Shown here piece by piece: positions 17,201 to 24,514 of a stretch of DNA of 31,341 bases. The DNA lies in NCBI GenBank assembly GCA_964643145.1, contig CAZXPG010000016.1, positions 1 to 31,341 on the forward strand, given 5' to 3'. Source of the stretch: CAZXPG01 sp964643145. GTDB taxonomy: Bacteria > Pseudomonadota > Alphaproteobacteria > Rickettsiales > Arcanibacteraceae. How positions within the stretch are numbered: position 1 is the stretch's first letter; the number at the start of each line of letters is the position of its first letter. Under the pieces are notes generated by a model, which saw nothing but the letters and a program-made list of their open reading frames with translations, searched no databases and had not been told where the DNA came from. A program made the translations under genes and the position numbers.

Positions 17201-17403
17201 CTGAGCGGGTGCGGGTGGGGAATATCTATGTAAACCGCTCTATGGTGGGGGCAACGGTAGGGGTGCAGCCTTTTGGTGGCGAGGGGCTTTCGGGCACTGG
17301 CCCCAAGGCGGGCGGCACGTTTTACCTGACCAGGTTCTGTGTAGAACGGACAATTTCGGTAAATACCGCCGCCATTGGGGGGAATGTGGAGTTGCTGGTT
17401 TAG
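14290..17403 (+). CDS. putA: Bifunctional proline dehydrogenase/P5C dehydrogenase (PutA)
   Basis: Oxidises proline to glutamate in two steps: an FAD-dependent proline dehydrogenase, then an NAD-dependent delta-1-pyrroline-5-carboxylate dehydrogenase, with channelling between them. The PRODH barrel is marked by RLVKGAYWDTEIKRAHMLG (from about 347). The ALDH domain has the fold signature CISPWNFPLAIFTGQ, the general-base Glu794 in FIAETGGQN and the nucleophile Cys828 in NSAGQRCSALR. At 1037 residues it is the compact form: no ribbon-helix-helix DNA-binding domain precedes the PRODH arm, so it should not repress its own gene. The GTG at 14290 is a weakly supported start with no ribosome site; an ATG at 14323 is an alternative. 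It ends 12 bases from the end of the opposing gene. Confidence 0.95.
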   Translation: MSFSPSSSVDDMLRNLSSKAYQADQECLEAMVPYLHAYERHYPAILTQARRYVEAMRAASEHVGMESFLREYRLNSPEGMAMLHLAEALLRIPDKDTADALISGNVEGIQWRQPGRDIMHNSLMGNTRVGLNIVQKILHLGDGNTPFSRLFARASDPLVRSVFRRAIRLMGRMFIMGESIPVALRHAAKAQRKGYMLSYDMLGEGARTAAQAEHYTSQYRRAIRAIGEKNAENAPLYKRASISIKLSALHPRFELLKYNRMMEELLPRLKMLCLEAKQQNIMVTIDAEEAARLDISLALMNALLRDKELKGFNGIGLAVQAYQKRALPVLASLRDLAEETGRRIPIRLVKGAYWDTEIKRAHMLGLSGFPVFTRKEHTDVSYLACTVMLLEHPACFYPQFATHNALTIASIKQIANSSDYEFQRLQGMGGTLYDYVLAHDAVACRIYAPVGPQEELLAYLIRRLLENGASTSFVHQVADPSIAPETLLQDPIALTFKAGIHMDNTIRLPDNLYGEARQNSRGLDIGNRYQMYRLHSQLQPLKSSVWFASPLINGEAVEGEPVMAVQPSNHAVAVGEVVLAGEAEAKRAMEVAQAAFPAWNGLAVEHRAALLEKLSDALEDNAEEFYSLCMREAGKTLADSIAEVREAVDFCRYYAVQARILMGQEQELPGPTGESNRVSLHGRGVFVCISPWNFPLAIFTGQMLAALVTGNTVIAKPANQTPLIAYRLVTLMLEVGFPSGVVHFVPGEGRVVGSALVKDRRTAGVVFTGSTATARFINRTLAERDAAIVPFIAETGGQNCMILDSSALLEQAVDDIIMSAFNSAGQRCSALRVLYVQEEVADRLIALLAGAMQELKLGEPTHFSTDIGPVIDKAAKETLEAHIARMKEEAIFHYATPLESDLAEMGTYVAPHLFEIPSLALLDKEVFGPIVHVVRFKAANIHKVVDEINSTGYGLTLGIFSRIEQRVQYSAERVRVGNIYVNRSMVGATVGVQPFGGEGLSGTGPKAGGTFYLTRFCVERTISVNTAAIGGNVELLV

Positions 17404-17415
17404 GGCATGTAGAAC

Positions 17416-18027
17416 CTAGCGAGAGGCTCCCTCTTTCCCATTGCTGTTCGTAGCTTCGGCTGTAACTTTCTCCTGCCACCTTTGAGGACGGCTTATGCTG
17501 ACATGCATGTCTTTCCCTGGGGCAAATTCTTTATCATCTGGGTGCTTAGAAAAGGTAATGTTACCGATTTGCAGAGATTTAACCTCACCTTCACGTAATT
17601 TTTCCCACGCATTGTCAGGTATTTCTTTAGCTATGTCGCGTGCAGCAGTTATGTAGTCACGCAGTATCCTGTTCTGTTCCAGTAGTTTAATTTCCTCAGG
17701 GGTGTTTGACAGATATTCAAAGCTTGATCCATGTGAGGCACTACCACCCAGGCTGGTAGTGATATGCTTCCTGGGGTTAAACCGGGGATGATCTGGGTGT
17801 GCGGACATGGTAATGCCATCAACGGTGACGCTGGACACCTGGTTTTTGTTTACCTTCTCCCACACATCGGAGGTGATTTTTTCGGCGGTTTCGCGGGCAA
17901 GCCTCCAGGCGGTTTCGGCCTGTTGATCAAGGCTGTTGCTGGAAATGGCGCGTGTGGTTGTAGCGAATACGTTGCTTACCAGGGTTTTTGGCAATTGTCT
18001 GGTTGCTGTTGTGAGTGTACTGAACAT
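17416..18027 (-). CDS. Unrecognised protein with internally duplicated 53-residue module
   Basis: I do not recognise this 203-residue protein. It contains two copies of one module, residues 41-93 and 126-178, which align without a gap with 19 of 53 identities. The shared pattern is A-R--A----I----WEK-----V-S----IT-S-HPD---F-P-K----S. The linker (94-125) is Ser/Gly-rich and then acidic. The first 33 residues have three basic residues (Arg10, Lys14, Arg26), many Ser/Thr and no acidic residue, and no hydrophobic stretch long enough for a membrane helix. The tail (183-203) is polar and probably unstructured. The ATG at 18027 has AAGGA 9-10 bases upstream. It is convergent with putA and divergent from the ATP synthase operon. 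A coding call is supported by the duplication at protein level and by the ribosome site. Confidence 0.75.
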   Translation of the reverse strand: MFSTLTTATRQLPKTLVSNVFATTTRAISSNSLDQQAETAWRLARETAEKITSDVWEKVNKNQVSSVTVDGITMSAHPDHPRFNPRKHITTSLGGSASHGSSFEYLSNTPEEIKLLEQNRILRDYITAARDIAKEIPDNAWEKLREGEVKSLQIGNITFSKHPDDKEFAPGKDMHVSISRPQRWQEKVTAEATNSNGKEGASR

Positions 18028-18328
18028 CTCTTTAATTCCTTACAATAAAGTTAAAAAATGAATTTATACATTAACACTTTGCTTGTTGAAACTGCAACAT
18101 AATAATGTGGTGCAGCGCGTCAATTCAATTTTGCAGTGCAATGTTGACAATTTATGTCACATTTGTTGAAAGGAAGCTTGCTGAAATAGAAAGTAATTGG
18201 TAATAAAGAACATAGCCTTAAAGGCATGAAGAGAAAAAACACTGCTTGCAAGCTGTACAAAGTTATGCTAGCGTGCACACCTTTTTATAAGAGTTTTACA
18301 CACGAGGCGGGTGAAGGGTTAAAGGATT
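18028..18328. other. Divergent intergenic region before the F1 operon
   Basis: This 301-base AT-rich gap should carry promoters for both the minus-strand duplicated-module gene and atpH. For the minus strand, TTCAAC (plus-strand GTTGAA 18085-18090) and TATAAA (TTTATA 18063-18068) are 16 bases apart and well placed. For the plus strand no clean pair is seen; TTGCAA near 18247 with a poor -10 is the best. An imperfect palindrome, AATGTTGACA with TGTCACATT, lies near 18140-18165 and could bind a regulator. No small gene or RNA was recognised. Confidence 0.45.
18063..18090 (-). promoter_or_regulatory. Likely promoter of the duplicated-module gene
   Basis: Read on the minus strand, a -35 TTCAAC and a -10 TATAAA are separated by 16 bases. 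Transcription would start around 18056, some 30 bases before the ATG at 18027. Confidence 0.4.
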
Positions 18329-18895
18329 ATGTCCGGCAAACAAGAGGATAAAGCGTTAGTGGCGCGCTATGCCAAGGCACTTTTTGCTGCGGCTAGAGAT
18401 CAGGGCAGTTTACAGGAAACGGAGGATAATATCCGTAAAGCCGGAGAGATTTTTGCGGCTTCTGCTGCTATTAGGCGGTTGGTGCAATCTCCCGTGTTTA
18501 GCCGTGCTGAACAGGCAAAAGCTATAGGTGCTGTGCTTGAGCAGGATGGTGTTTCTGCGATGGTGCGCGAATTTTTTGCGGTGCTTGCCAGCAACCGTCG
18601 TTTGGCATTGTTTCCGGCTATTCAGGATGCATTCCTAACATTGCTCTCGAAAGAGCGTGGAGAAGTGACCGTGGAAGTGGTTGCAGCGCGTGTGTTGCAC
18701 GAGAACCAGCTTTCAGGGCTTCGTGCGGCACTCGAAGGGGCGTTAAAGCAGAAATTACGGGTAAAAACCACGGTTGATCCGGCTATTTTAGGAGGGCTTG
18801 TCGTGAAAATTGGCTCGACCATGATAGATGACAGTCTGAAAAGTAAATTGGAGCGGTTGCAGGCGGCCAGCAAAAAAGCGATTGCAACGTTATAG
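18329..18895 (+). CDS. atpH: F1 ATP synthase delta subunit (AtpH)
   Basis: Delta (OSCP) subunit, 188 residues, which joins the F1 head to the peripheral stalk. It shows the family's opening VARYAKALFAAARDQG and the C-terminal DPAILGGLVVKIGSTMIDDSLKSKLERLQ, the standard PROSITE-type delta signature region. First gene of the F1 operon: atpA follows after 47 bases. The ATG at 18329 is preceded by AAAGGA very close (2 bases) and by GAAGGG at 18313-18318, 10 bases away; either could serve as ribosome site. Confidence 0.96.
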   Translation: MSGKQEDKALVARYAKALFAAARDQGSLQETEDNIRKAGEIFAASAAIRRLVQSPVFSRAEQAKAIGAVLEQDGVSAMVREFFAVLASNRRLALFPAIQDAFLTLLSKERGEVTVEVVAARVLHENQLSGLRAALEGALKQKLRVKTTVDPAILGGLVVKIGSTMIDDSLKSKLERLQAASKKAIATL

Positions 18896-18942
18896 AGCGT
18901 ACATACAAATCAATTTTAAGTGAACGAGTAATGGGGTAAAGA

Positions 18943-20472
18943 ATGAGTATCCGTGCTGCGGAAATTTCTGAGATTCTGCAAAAACAGATTGAAGGGTTTG
19001 AGAATCAGGCTGAACTGAAGGAAGTGGGCCAGGTTGTTGCTGTGGGTGATGGTATTGCCACCATTTACGGGCTGGACAATGTGGTTGCCGGGGAAATGGT
19101 TGAATTTCCAGGTGGTATTAAAGGGATGGCACTGAACCTGGAAGCAGATGCTGTGGGTGTGGTAATTTTCGGTAGGGATCGCGACGTAAAAGAGGGTGAT
19201 ACCGTTAAACGTACCGGTGAAATTGTGCAGGTGCCAATAGGGAAAGGTTTGCTTGGCCGTGTGGTTGATGGGCTTGGTAACCCCATTGATGGCAAAGGTC
19301 CACTCGCCGATGTAACCTATTCCCGCGTGGAAGTGAAAGCCCCGGGCATTATTGACCGTCAGTCAGTGCATGAGCCGGTACAGACCGGGATTAAGGCGAT
19401 TGACAGCCTGATTCCTATCGGGCGTGGCCAGCGTGAGTTGATTATTGGTGACCGTCAGACCGGTAAAACCGCTATTGCTATTGATGCTATGCTTAACCAG
19501 CGTACCAATAACGCCGGTAGCGATGAAAGCAAAAAGCTCTATTGTATCTATGTGGCGATTGGCCAGAAGCGTTCTACCGTTGCCCAGGTGGTAAAGAAGC
19601 TGGAAGAAGCCGGTGCAATGGAATATACAATCGTCGTGGCAGCAACGGCTTCTGAGCCTGCCCCGATGCAGTTCCTGGCACCGTATACCGGTTGCGCGAT
19701 GGGAGAATATTTCCGTGATAACGCCATGCATGGCCTGATCGTCTATGATGATTTAAGTAAACATGCGGTAGCGTATCGCCAGATGTCCTTGCTGCTCCGT
19801 CGTCCACCAGGGCGTGAAGCTTTCCCAGGTGACGTATTCTACCTGCACTCACGCCTGCTTGAGCGTGCAGCAAAAATGTCAGCGGAACGTGGTGGCGGGT
19901 CATTAACCGCGCTGCCGATCATTGAAACACAGGCGGGTGACGTATCTGCTTACGTGCCAACCAACGTGATTTCGATTACCGATGGTCAGATATTCCTGGA
20001 AACAGAACTGTTCTATAAAGGTGTGCGTCCTGCGGTAAACGTTGGCCTTTCTGTGAGCCGTGTAGGTTCTGCTGCCCAGATTAAAGCCATGAAACAGGTG
20101 GCAGGTTCCATTAAACTGGAACTGGCACAGTTCCGTGAAATGGAAGCCTTTGCGCAGTTCGGTTCTGACTTGGATGCTGCAACCCAGCGGTTGCTTGCTC
20201 GTGGTCAGCGTTTGACAGAACTCTTGAAGCAGCCGCAATATACGCCGCTGGTGGTAGAAGAGCAGGTTGTGGTGATTTATGCCGGGGTGAAAGGCTATCT
20301 TGATACGGTTGATGCCAAGAAAGTTACGCGTTTTGAGCAGGAATTGCTGGGTGAAATCCGTGCACAACACCCTGATCTGCTGGAAGCAATCCGCACAGAA
20401 CAGAAAATTTCTGAGGAGCGCGAAAAGCAATTAAAAGATATTCTAGCAAAATTTGTCAGTGTGTTTGCGTAA
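18943..20472 (+). CDS. atpA: F1 ATP synthase alpha subunit (AtpA)
   Basis: Non-catalytic nucleotide-binding subunit of the F1 hexamer, 509 residues. Walker A is GDRQTGKT (169-176). Also present are KLYCIYVAIGQKRSTVAQV, the VYDDLSKHAVAYRQMSLLLRRPPGREAFPGD block (split here across about 268-298) and the arginine-finger region VGLSVSRVGSAAQ. Arrangement with neighbours (delta, alpha, gamma, beta, epsilon) is the classic alphaproteobacterial order, with Fo genes elsewhere. A GGGGT stretch lies about 8 bases before the ATG. atpG begins 12 bases after the stop. Confidence 0.98.
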   Translation: MSIRAAEISEILQKQIEGFENQAELKEVGQVVAVGDGIATIYGLDNVVAGEMVEFPGGIKGMALNLEADAVGVVIFGRDRDVKEGDTVKRTGEIVQVPIGKGLLGRVVDGLGNPIDGKGPLADVTYSRVEVKAPGIIDRQSVHEPVQTGIKAIDSLIPIGRGQRELIIGDRQTGKTAIAIDAMLNQRTNNAGSDESKKLYCIYVAIGQKRSTVAQVVKKLEEAGAMEYTIVVAATASEPAPMQFLAPYTGCAMGEYFRDNAMHGLIVYDDLSKHAVAYRQMSLLLRRPPGREAFPGDVFYLHSRLLERAAKMSAERGGGSLTALPIIETQAGDVSAYVPTNVISITDGQIFLETELFYKGVRPAVNVGLSVSRVGSAAQIKAMKQVAGSIKLELAQFREMEAFAQFGSDLDAATQRLLARGQRLTELLKQPQYTPLVVEEQVVVIYAGVKGYLDTVDAKKVTRFEQELLGEIRAQHPDLLEAIRTEQKISEEREKQLKDILAKFVSVFA

Positions 20473-20484
20473 GCAGAGAGTTAA

Positions 20485-21375
20485 ATGGCTAATCTTAAAA
20501 CTTTAAAAACACGTATCAAGAGCGTTAAGTCTACGCAGAAGATCACCAAAGCCATGAAGATGGTGGCGGCATCAAAACTGCGGCGGGCGCGCCAGCGTGC
20601 AGAAGCAGCGGCTCCCTATGCCAAACGTATGGAAGAGATGCTCTCTACACTGGCGGTTTCTGCCAACCAGAATGTTGATGCTCCCAAGCTGTTGATTGGC
20701 ACCGGCAAGGATGAGGTGCATTTGCTGGTGGTGGCAACGTCTGACCGAGGCCTGTGTGGTGCATTTAACAGCTCTATTACCCGTGCTGTACGTCGTCGGA
20801 TTATCGAGCTTGAAGGTGCTGGCAAGAAAGTCAAATTGCTGATTATCGGCAAGAAAGGCTATGAATTGCTGAAAGGCACCGATAAAGGCAAGATCATTGA
20901 TACGATTGAAGGTATTTCCAAGCGGCAGGCAGGCTATGTAGATGCCGAGCATATTGCTGTGCGGCTTACCACCATGCTTGAGGCAGGTGAGTTTGATGTA
21001 TGTACGATATTCTACAACAAGTTCCATTCTGCTATTTCCCAGGTAGTAACGCCGCAACAGCTGATTCCGCTCGATATTGCGACGATGCATCACGAAGAAA
21101 TGCCTGTTGCACAGACCAATGCACTGCATGAATATGAGCCGGATGAGGAGAGCATCTTAGCTGATCTCCTGCCGCGCAATATTGCTGTGCAGCTCTACCA
21201 TGCGCTGCTTGAAAGTGCCGCCAGTGAGCAAGGGGCACGGATGAGTGCAATGGATAATGCTACACGGAATGCCGGTGAGATGATTAAAGACCTGACACTG
21301 GTCTATAACCGTACACGGCAGGCAGCGATTACAAAAGAACTGATTGAGATTATTTCCGGCGCGGAAGCGATATAA
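20485..21375 (+). CDS. atpG: F1 ATP synthase gamma subunit (AtpG)
   Basis: Central rotor shaft of F1, 296 residues. Both ends are diagnostic: the N-terminal coiled-coil helix LKTRIKSVKSTQKITKAMKM and the C-terminal helix RMSAMDNATRNAGEMIKDL, followed by YNRTRQAAITKELIEIISGAEA. A central Rossmann-like part (VVATSDRGLCGAFNSSI) is normal. It lies in the operon 12 bases after atpA and 23 before atpD. Ribosome site is weak (GAGAG at 20475-20479). Confidence 0.97.
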   Translation: MANLKTLKTRIKSVKSTQKITKAMKMVAASKLRRARQRAEAAAPYAKRMEEMLSTLAVSANQNVDAPKLLIGTGKDEVHLLVVATSDRGLCGAFNSSITRAVRRRIIELEGAGKKVKLLIIGKKGYELLKGTDKGKIIDTIEGISKRQAGYVDAEHIAVRLTTMLEAGEFDVCTIFYNKFHSAISQVVTPQQLIPLDIATMHHEEMPVAQTNALHEYEPDEESILADLLPRNIAVQLYHALLESAASEQGARMSAMDNATRNAGEMIKDLTLVYNRTRQAAITKELIEIISGAEAI

Positions 21376-21398
21376 GATTTGAACTAAGAGGAACAACT

Positions 21399-22826
21399 AT
21401 GGCAAATAAAGGTAAAATAACACAGGTCATTTCCGCGGTAGTGGATGTGCAGTTTGAGGAGGAAAGCGATCTTCCTCCCATCTTGAACGCGCTGGAATGT
21501 GAAAACCAAGGAAAAAAATTGGTGCTGGAAGTGGCACTGCATTTGGGTGAGAACACCGTTCGTACTATTGCGATGGATTCTACCGACGGGCTGGTACGCG
21601 GCCTGGAAGTGGTCGATACCGGTGCGCCGATTTCTGTGCCAGTAGGGCCTGAAACACTAGGGCGCATTATCAACGTGATTGGTGAACCGATTGACGAGCG
21701 TGGCCCGCTTACAACTAAACAGACCGCTCAGATTCATGCCGATGCACCTGAATTTGTGGAACAATCCACTGAAGCTGAGATTCTCGTTACTGGGATTAAA
21801 GTAGTAGACTTGCTTGCTCCTTATGCCAAAGGGGGTAAGGTAGGGCTGTTTGGTGGTGCGGGTGTAGGAAAAACCGTACTTATCATGGAGCTGATTAACA
21901 ATATCGCCAAAGCGCATGGTGGATATTCCGTGTTTGCCGGTGTGGGTGAACGTACCCGTGAAGGGAATGACCTTTACCATGAAATGATTGATTCCGGTGT
22001 TATTAACCTGGATGAACCGTCAAAATCCAAAGCTGCCCTTGTCTATGGCCAGATGAACGAGCCACCAGGAGCGCGTGCGCGTGTGGCGTTGACAGGCTTG
22101 ACTTTGGCTGAATATTTCCGTGACCAGGAAGGGCAGGACGTATTGTTCTTCGTAGATAACGTGTTCCGTTTCACCCAGGCCGGTTCGGAAGTATCGGCAC
22201 TGCTTGGTCGTATTCCCTCTGCGGTGGGTTATCAGCCAACACTGGCTACCGATATGGGTGCGCTCCAGGAGCGTATTACGTCAACCCGTAAAGGTTCTAT
22301 CACCTCTGTGCAGGCGATTTACGTGCCCGCTGACGATTTGACTGACCCAGCACCGGCTACCTCATTTGCGCATTTGGATGCAACCACGGTGCTTAGCCGC
22401 CAGATTGCTGAACTAGGGATTTATCCTGCGGTAGACCCGCTTGATAGTACCTCTCAGATGCTTGATCCGCGCATTATCGGAGAAGAACACTATACGGTAG
22501 CACGTGAAGTGCAGCGTATACTTCAAACCTATAAGTCGCTGCAGGATATTATTGCGATTCTTGGTATGGACGAACTTTCTGAGGAAGATAAGCTGATTGT
22601 GGCACGCGCCCGTAAGATTCAGCGTTTCCTGTCCCAGCCGTTCCATGTGGCAGAAGTATTTACTGGCAGCCCAGGTAAGCTGGTAGCACTGGAAGATACA
22701 ATTGCAGGCTTCAAAGGATTAGTTGAAGGAAAATATGACCATCTGCCTGAATCTGCCTTCTACATGGTAGGTTCTATGGATGAAGCGATTGAAAAAGCCA
22801 AGAAAATGGCTGCTGAGGCTGCATAA
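21399..22826 (+). CDS. atpD: F1 ATP synthase beta subunit (AtpD)
   Basis: Catalytic subunit of F1, 475 residues. Walker A is GGAGVGKT (152-159). The catalytic Glu is in GVGERTREGNDLYHEM, and the Walker B and following block VLFFVDNVFRFTQAGSEVSA leads to the invariant LLGRIPSAVGYQPTLATDMG. GMDELSEEDKLIVARARKIQ is the DELSEED lever that pushes on gamma. Ribosome site AGAGGAA lies about 6 bases before the ATG. atpC follows 2 bases after its stop codon. Confidence 0.98.
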   Translation: MANKGKITQVISAVVDVQFEEESDLPPILNALECENQGKKLVLEVALHLGENTVRTIAMDSTDGLVRGLEVVDTGAPISVPVGPETLGRIINVIGEPIDERGPLTTKQTAQIHADAPEFVEQSTEAEILVTGIKVVDLLAPYAKGGKVGLFGGAGVGKTVLIMELINNIAKAHGGYSVFAGVGERTREGNDLYHEMIDSGVINLDEPSKSKAALVYGQMNEPPGARARVALTGLTLAEYFRDQEGQDVLFFVDNVFRFTQAGSEVSALLGRIPSAVGYQPTLATDMGALQERITSTRKGSITSVQAIYVPADDLTDPAPATSFAHLDATTVLSRQIAELGIYPAVDPLDSTSQMLDPRIIGEEHYTVAREVQRILQTYKSLQDIIAILGMDELSEEDKLIVARARKIQRFLSQPFHVAEVFTGSPGKLVALEDTIAGFKGLVEGKYDHLPESAFYMVGSMDEAIEKAKKMAAEAA

Positions 22827-22828
22827 CT

Positions 22829-23230
22829 ATGACGCATGACTTAACCGTTGAACTTGTTACGCCGGAAGCCTTGCTCTTTTCAGCAAAGGCAGAAATGGTG
22901 GAAATTCCTGGGGTGCAGGGCGATTTTGGTGTGTTGCCAGGCCATGCTCCCCTGGTTTCTGCCATTCGTCCAGGAGTAATACGCATTCATGAAACGGAAA
23001 GCACTATCCGTTCTATCTTTATCGGTGGTGGTTTTGCGGAAGTCTCTGGTGAAACTGCCGTGATCCTGGCAGAAGAAGCGGTGGAAGTGGATGCCATTAA
23101 TGTGGAGAAAGCTACGCTGCGCCTGGAAAAAGCCCGCGAAACGTTGGAACATGGCAGGCATGAAAAAGACAGGATTCTGGCGGCCAAAGAGATCACCGTG
23201 GTGGAAGCCATGCTAGCCGTAAAGGCGTAA
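22829..23230 (+). CDS. atpC: F1 ATP synthase epsilon subunit (AtpC)
   Basis: Epsilon subunit, 133 residues, which sits at the base of the rotor and limits ATP hydrolysis. The beta-sandwich N-terminus DLTVELVTPEALLFSAKAEMVEIPG, then GDFGVLPGHAPLVSAIRPG, is typical, followed by a C-terminal helical pair (about 88-130, INVEKATLRLEKARETLEH). Translation is probably coupled to atpD (2-base gap) and to serS (3-base gap). Confidence 0.95.
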   Translation: MTHDLTVELVTPEALLFSAKAEMVEIPGVQGDFGVLPGHAPLVSAIRPGVIRIHETESTIRSIFIGGGFAEVSGETAVILAEEAVEVDAINVEKATLRLEKARETLEHGRHEKDRILAAKEITVVEAMLAVKA

Positions 23231-23233
23231 ATT

Positions 23234-24514
23234 ATGCATAACATCCAGTGGATACGGGACAATGCGGACGCATTTGATGCAGCAATGCAGAAAAGGAAAC
23301 TGCCCCCCCAGAGTGCGGCAATGCTCGCGCTGGATGAAGAAAAGCGTCGGCTGCTGACCCAGTTGCAGCAGCTCCAGCAGCAACGTAATGAAGCTGCCCG
23401 CCATATTGGTCAGATTAAAGACAAGAAAAGCACCGCGTTTGAGCAGGCTAAAGAAGAGGCGGCAACGCTGAAAGAGCGTATTGCCGCTATACAAGCCTCT
23501 GTTGATAGCGAAGGCGAACTGGAAGCCTTGCTTGCCTCGCTTCCTAACATTCCGGCTGCGGATGTGCCGGTAGGGGAAGATGAAAGCTGCAATGTGGAAA
23601 TCCGCCGCGTGGGGGAGATCCCTGCTTTTGCGTTTGCACCTAAACAGCATTTTGAATTAGGTGAGCAACTAGGCCTCATGAATTTTGAGCAGAGTGCTAA
23701 AATGTCTGGTAGCCGTTTTGTGGTTCTCCAAGGAGCACTTGCCCGGATGGAACGTGCTTTAGCCAGCTTCATGCTTGATATTCACACACAGGAATTTGGC
23801 TATACCGAAGTGGTGCCGCCGTTCCTGGTGCGTGATAGTGCTATGTTTGGTGTGGGGCAGTTGCCAAAATTTGCAGAAGATTCCTTTGAGACTACCAATA
23901 ACTACCGCCTGATCCCTACCGCTGAGGTGCCGCTCACCAACCTGGTGGCTGACCAGATTATAGAAGAAGATGACATCCTTCCTTTGCGTTTCACTGCCTA
24001 TACGCCGTGTTTCCGTTCAGAAGCCGGTAGTGCTGGGCGTGATACGCGTGGCATGATACGGCAGCACCAGTTCACTAAGGTGGAACTGGTCAGTATTACC
24101 CGCCCGGAAGATTCGGAAGCGGAACATGAACGGCTTACTGCTGCTGCTGAAACTGTGCTCATGCGGTTGAAGCTTCCTTACCGTGTTATGCTGTTATGTT
24201 CCGGTGATATGGGCTTTTCTGCGCAAAAAACCTATGATCTGGAAGTATGGCTGCCCGGGCAAAATAGCTACCGTGAGATTTCAAGCTGTTCAAATTGTGG
24301 CGATTTCCAGGCGAGGCGCATGAAGGCGCGCTACCGCCCGAAAGGCGAACGAGAGACGCGCCTCCTGCATACACTGAATGGTTCTGGCCTGGCAATTGGC
24401 CGTACGATGGTGGCAATCCTTGAGAACTACCAGAACGAGGATGGTGAAATCCGCATCCCACAAGCGTTACAGCCTTATATGGGTGGAATGCAAGTAATCC
24501 CTCCTCTAGCTTAA
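23234..24514 (+). CDS. serS: Seryl-tRNA synthetase (SerS)
   Basis: Class II synthetase charging tRNA-Ser (and tRNA-Sec where present), 426 residues. An N-terminal antiparallel coiled coil (about 30-100, Gln/Glu/Lys-rich) grips the long variable arm of the tRNA. Motif 2 is TPCFRSEAGSAGRDTRGM (from 257) with RQHQFTKVELV, and motif 3 begins at Asn382 with NGSGLAIGRTMVAILENYQ. The ATG is 3 bases after the atpC stop, so serS is probably read through from the ATP synthase operon, an arrangement I do not regard as usual. Its last 9 bases overlap the end of the convergent kdpD, with no terminator hairpin between them. Confidence 0.97.
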   Translation: MHNIQWIRDNADAFDAAMQKRKLPPQSAAMLALDEEKRRLLTQLQQLQQQRNEAARHIGQIKDKKSTAFEQAKEEAATLKERIAAIQASVDSEGELEALLASLPNIPAADVPVGEDESCNVEIRRVGEIPAFAFAPKQHFELGEQLGLMNFEQSAKMSGSRFVVLQGALARMERALASFMLDIHTQEFGYTEVVPPFLVRDSAMFGVGQLPKFAEDSFETTNNYRLIPTAEVPLTNLVADQIIEEDDILPLRFTAYTPCFRSEAGSAGRDTRGMIRQHQFTKVELVSITRPEDSEAEHERLTAAAETVLMRLKLPYRVMLLCSGDMGFSAQKTYDLEVWLPGQNSYREISSCSNCGDFQARRMKARYRPKGERETRLLHTLNGSGLAIGRTMVAILENYQNEDGEIRIPQALQPYMGGMQVIPPLA

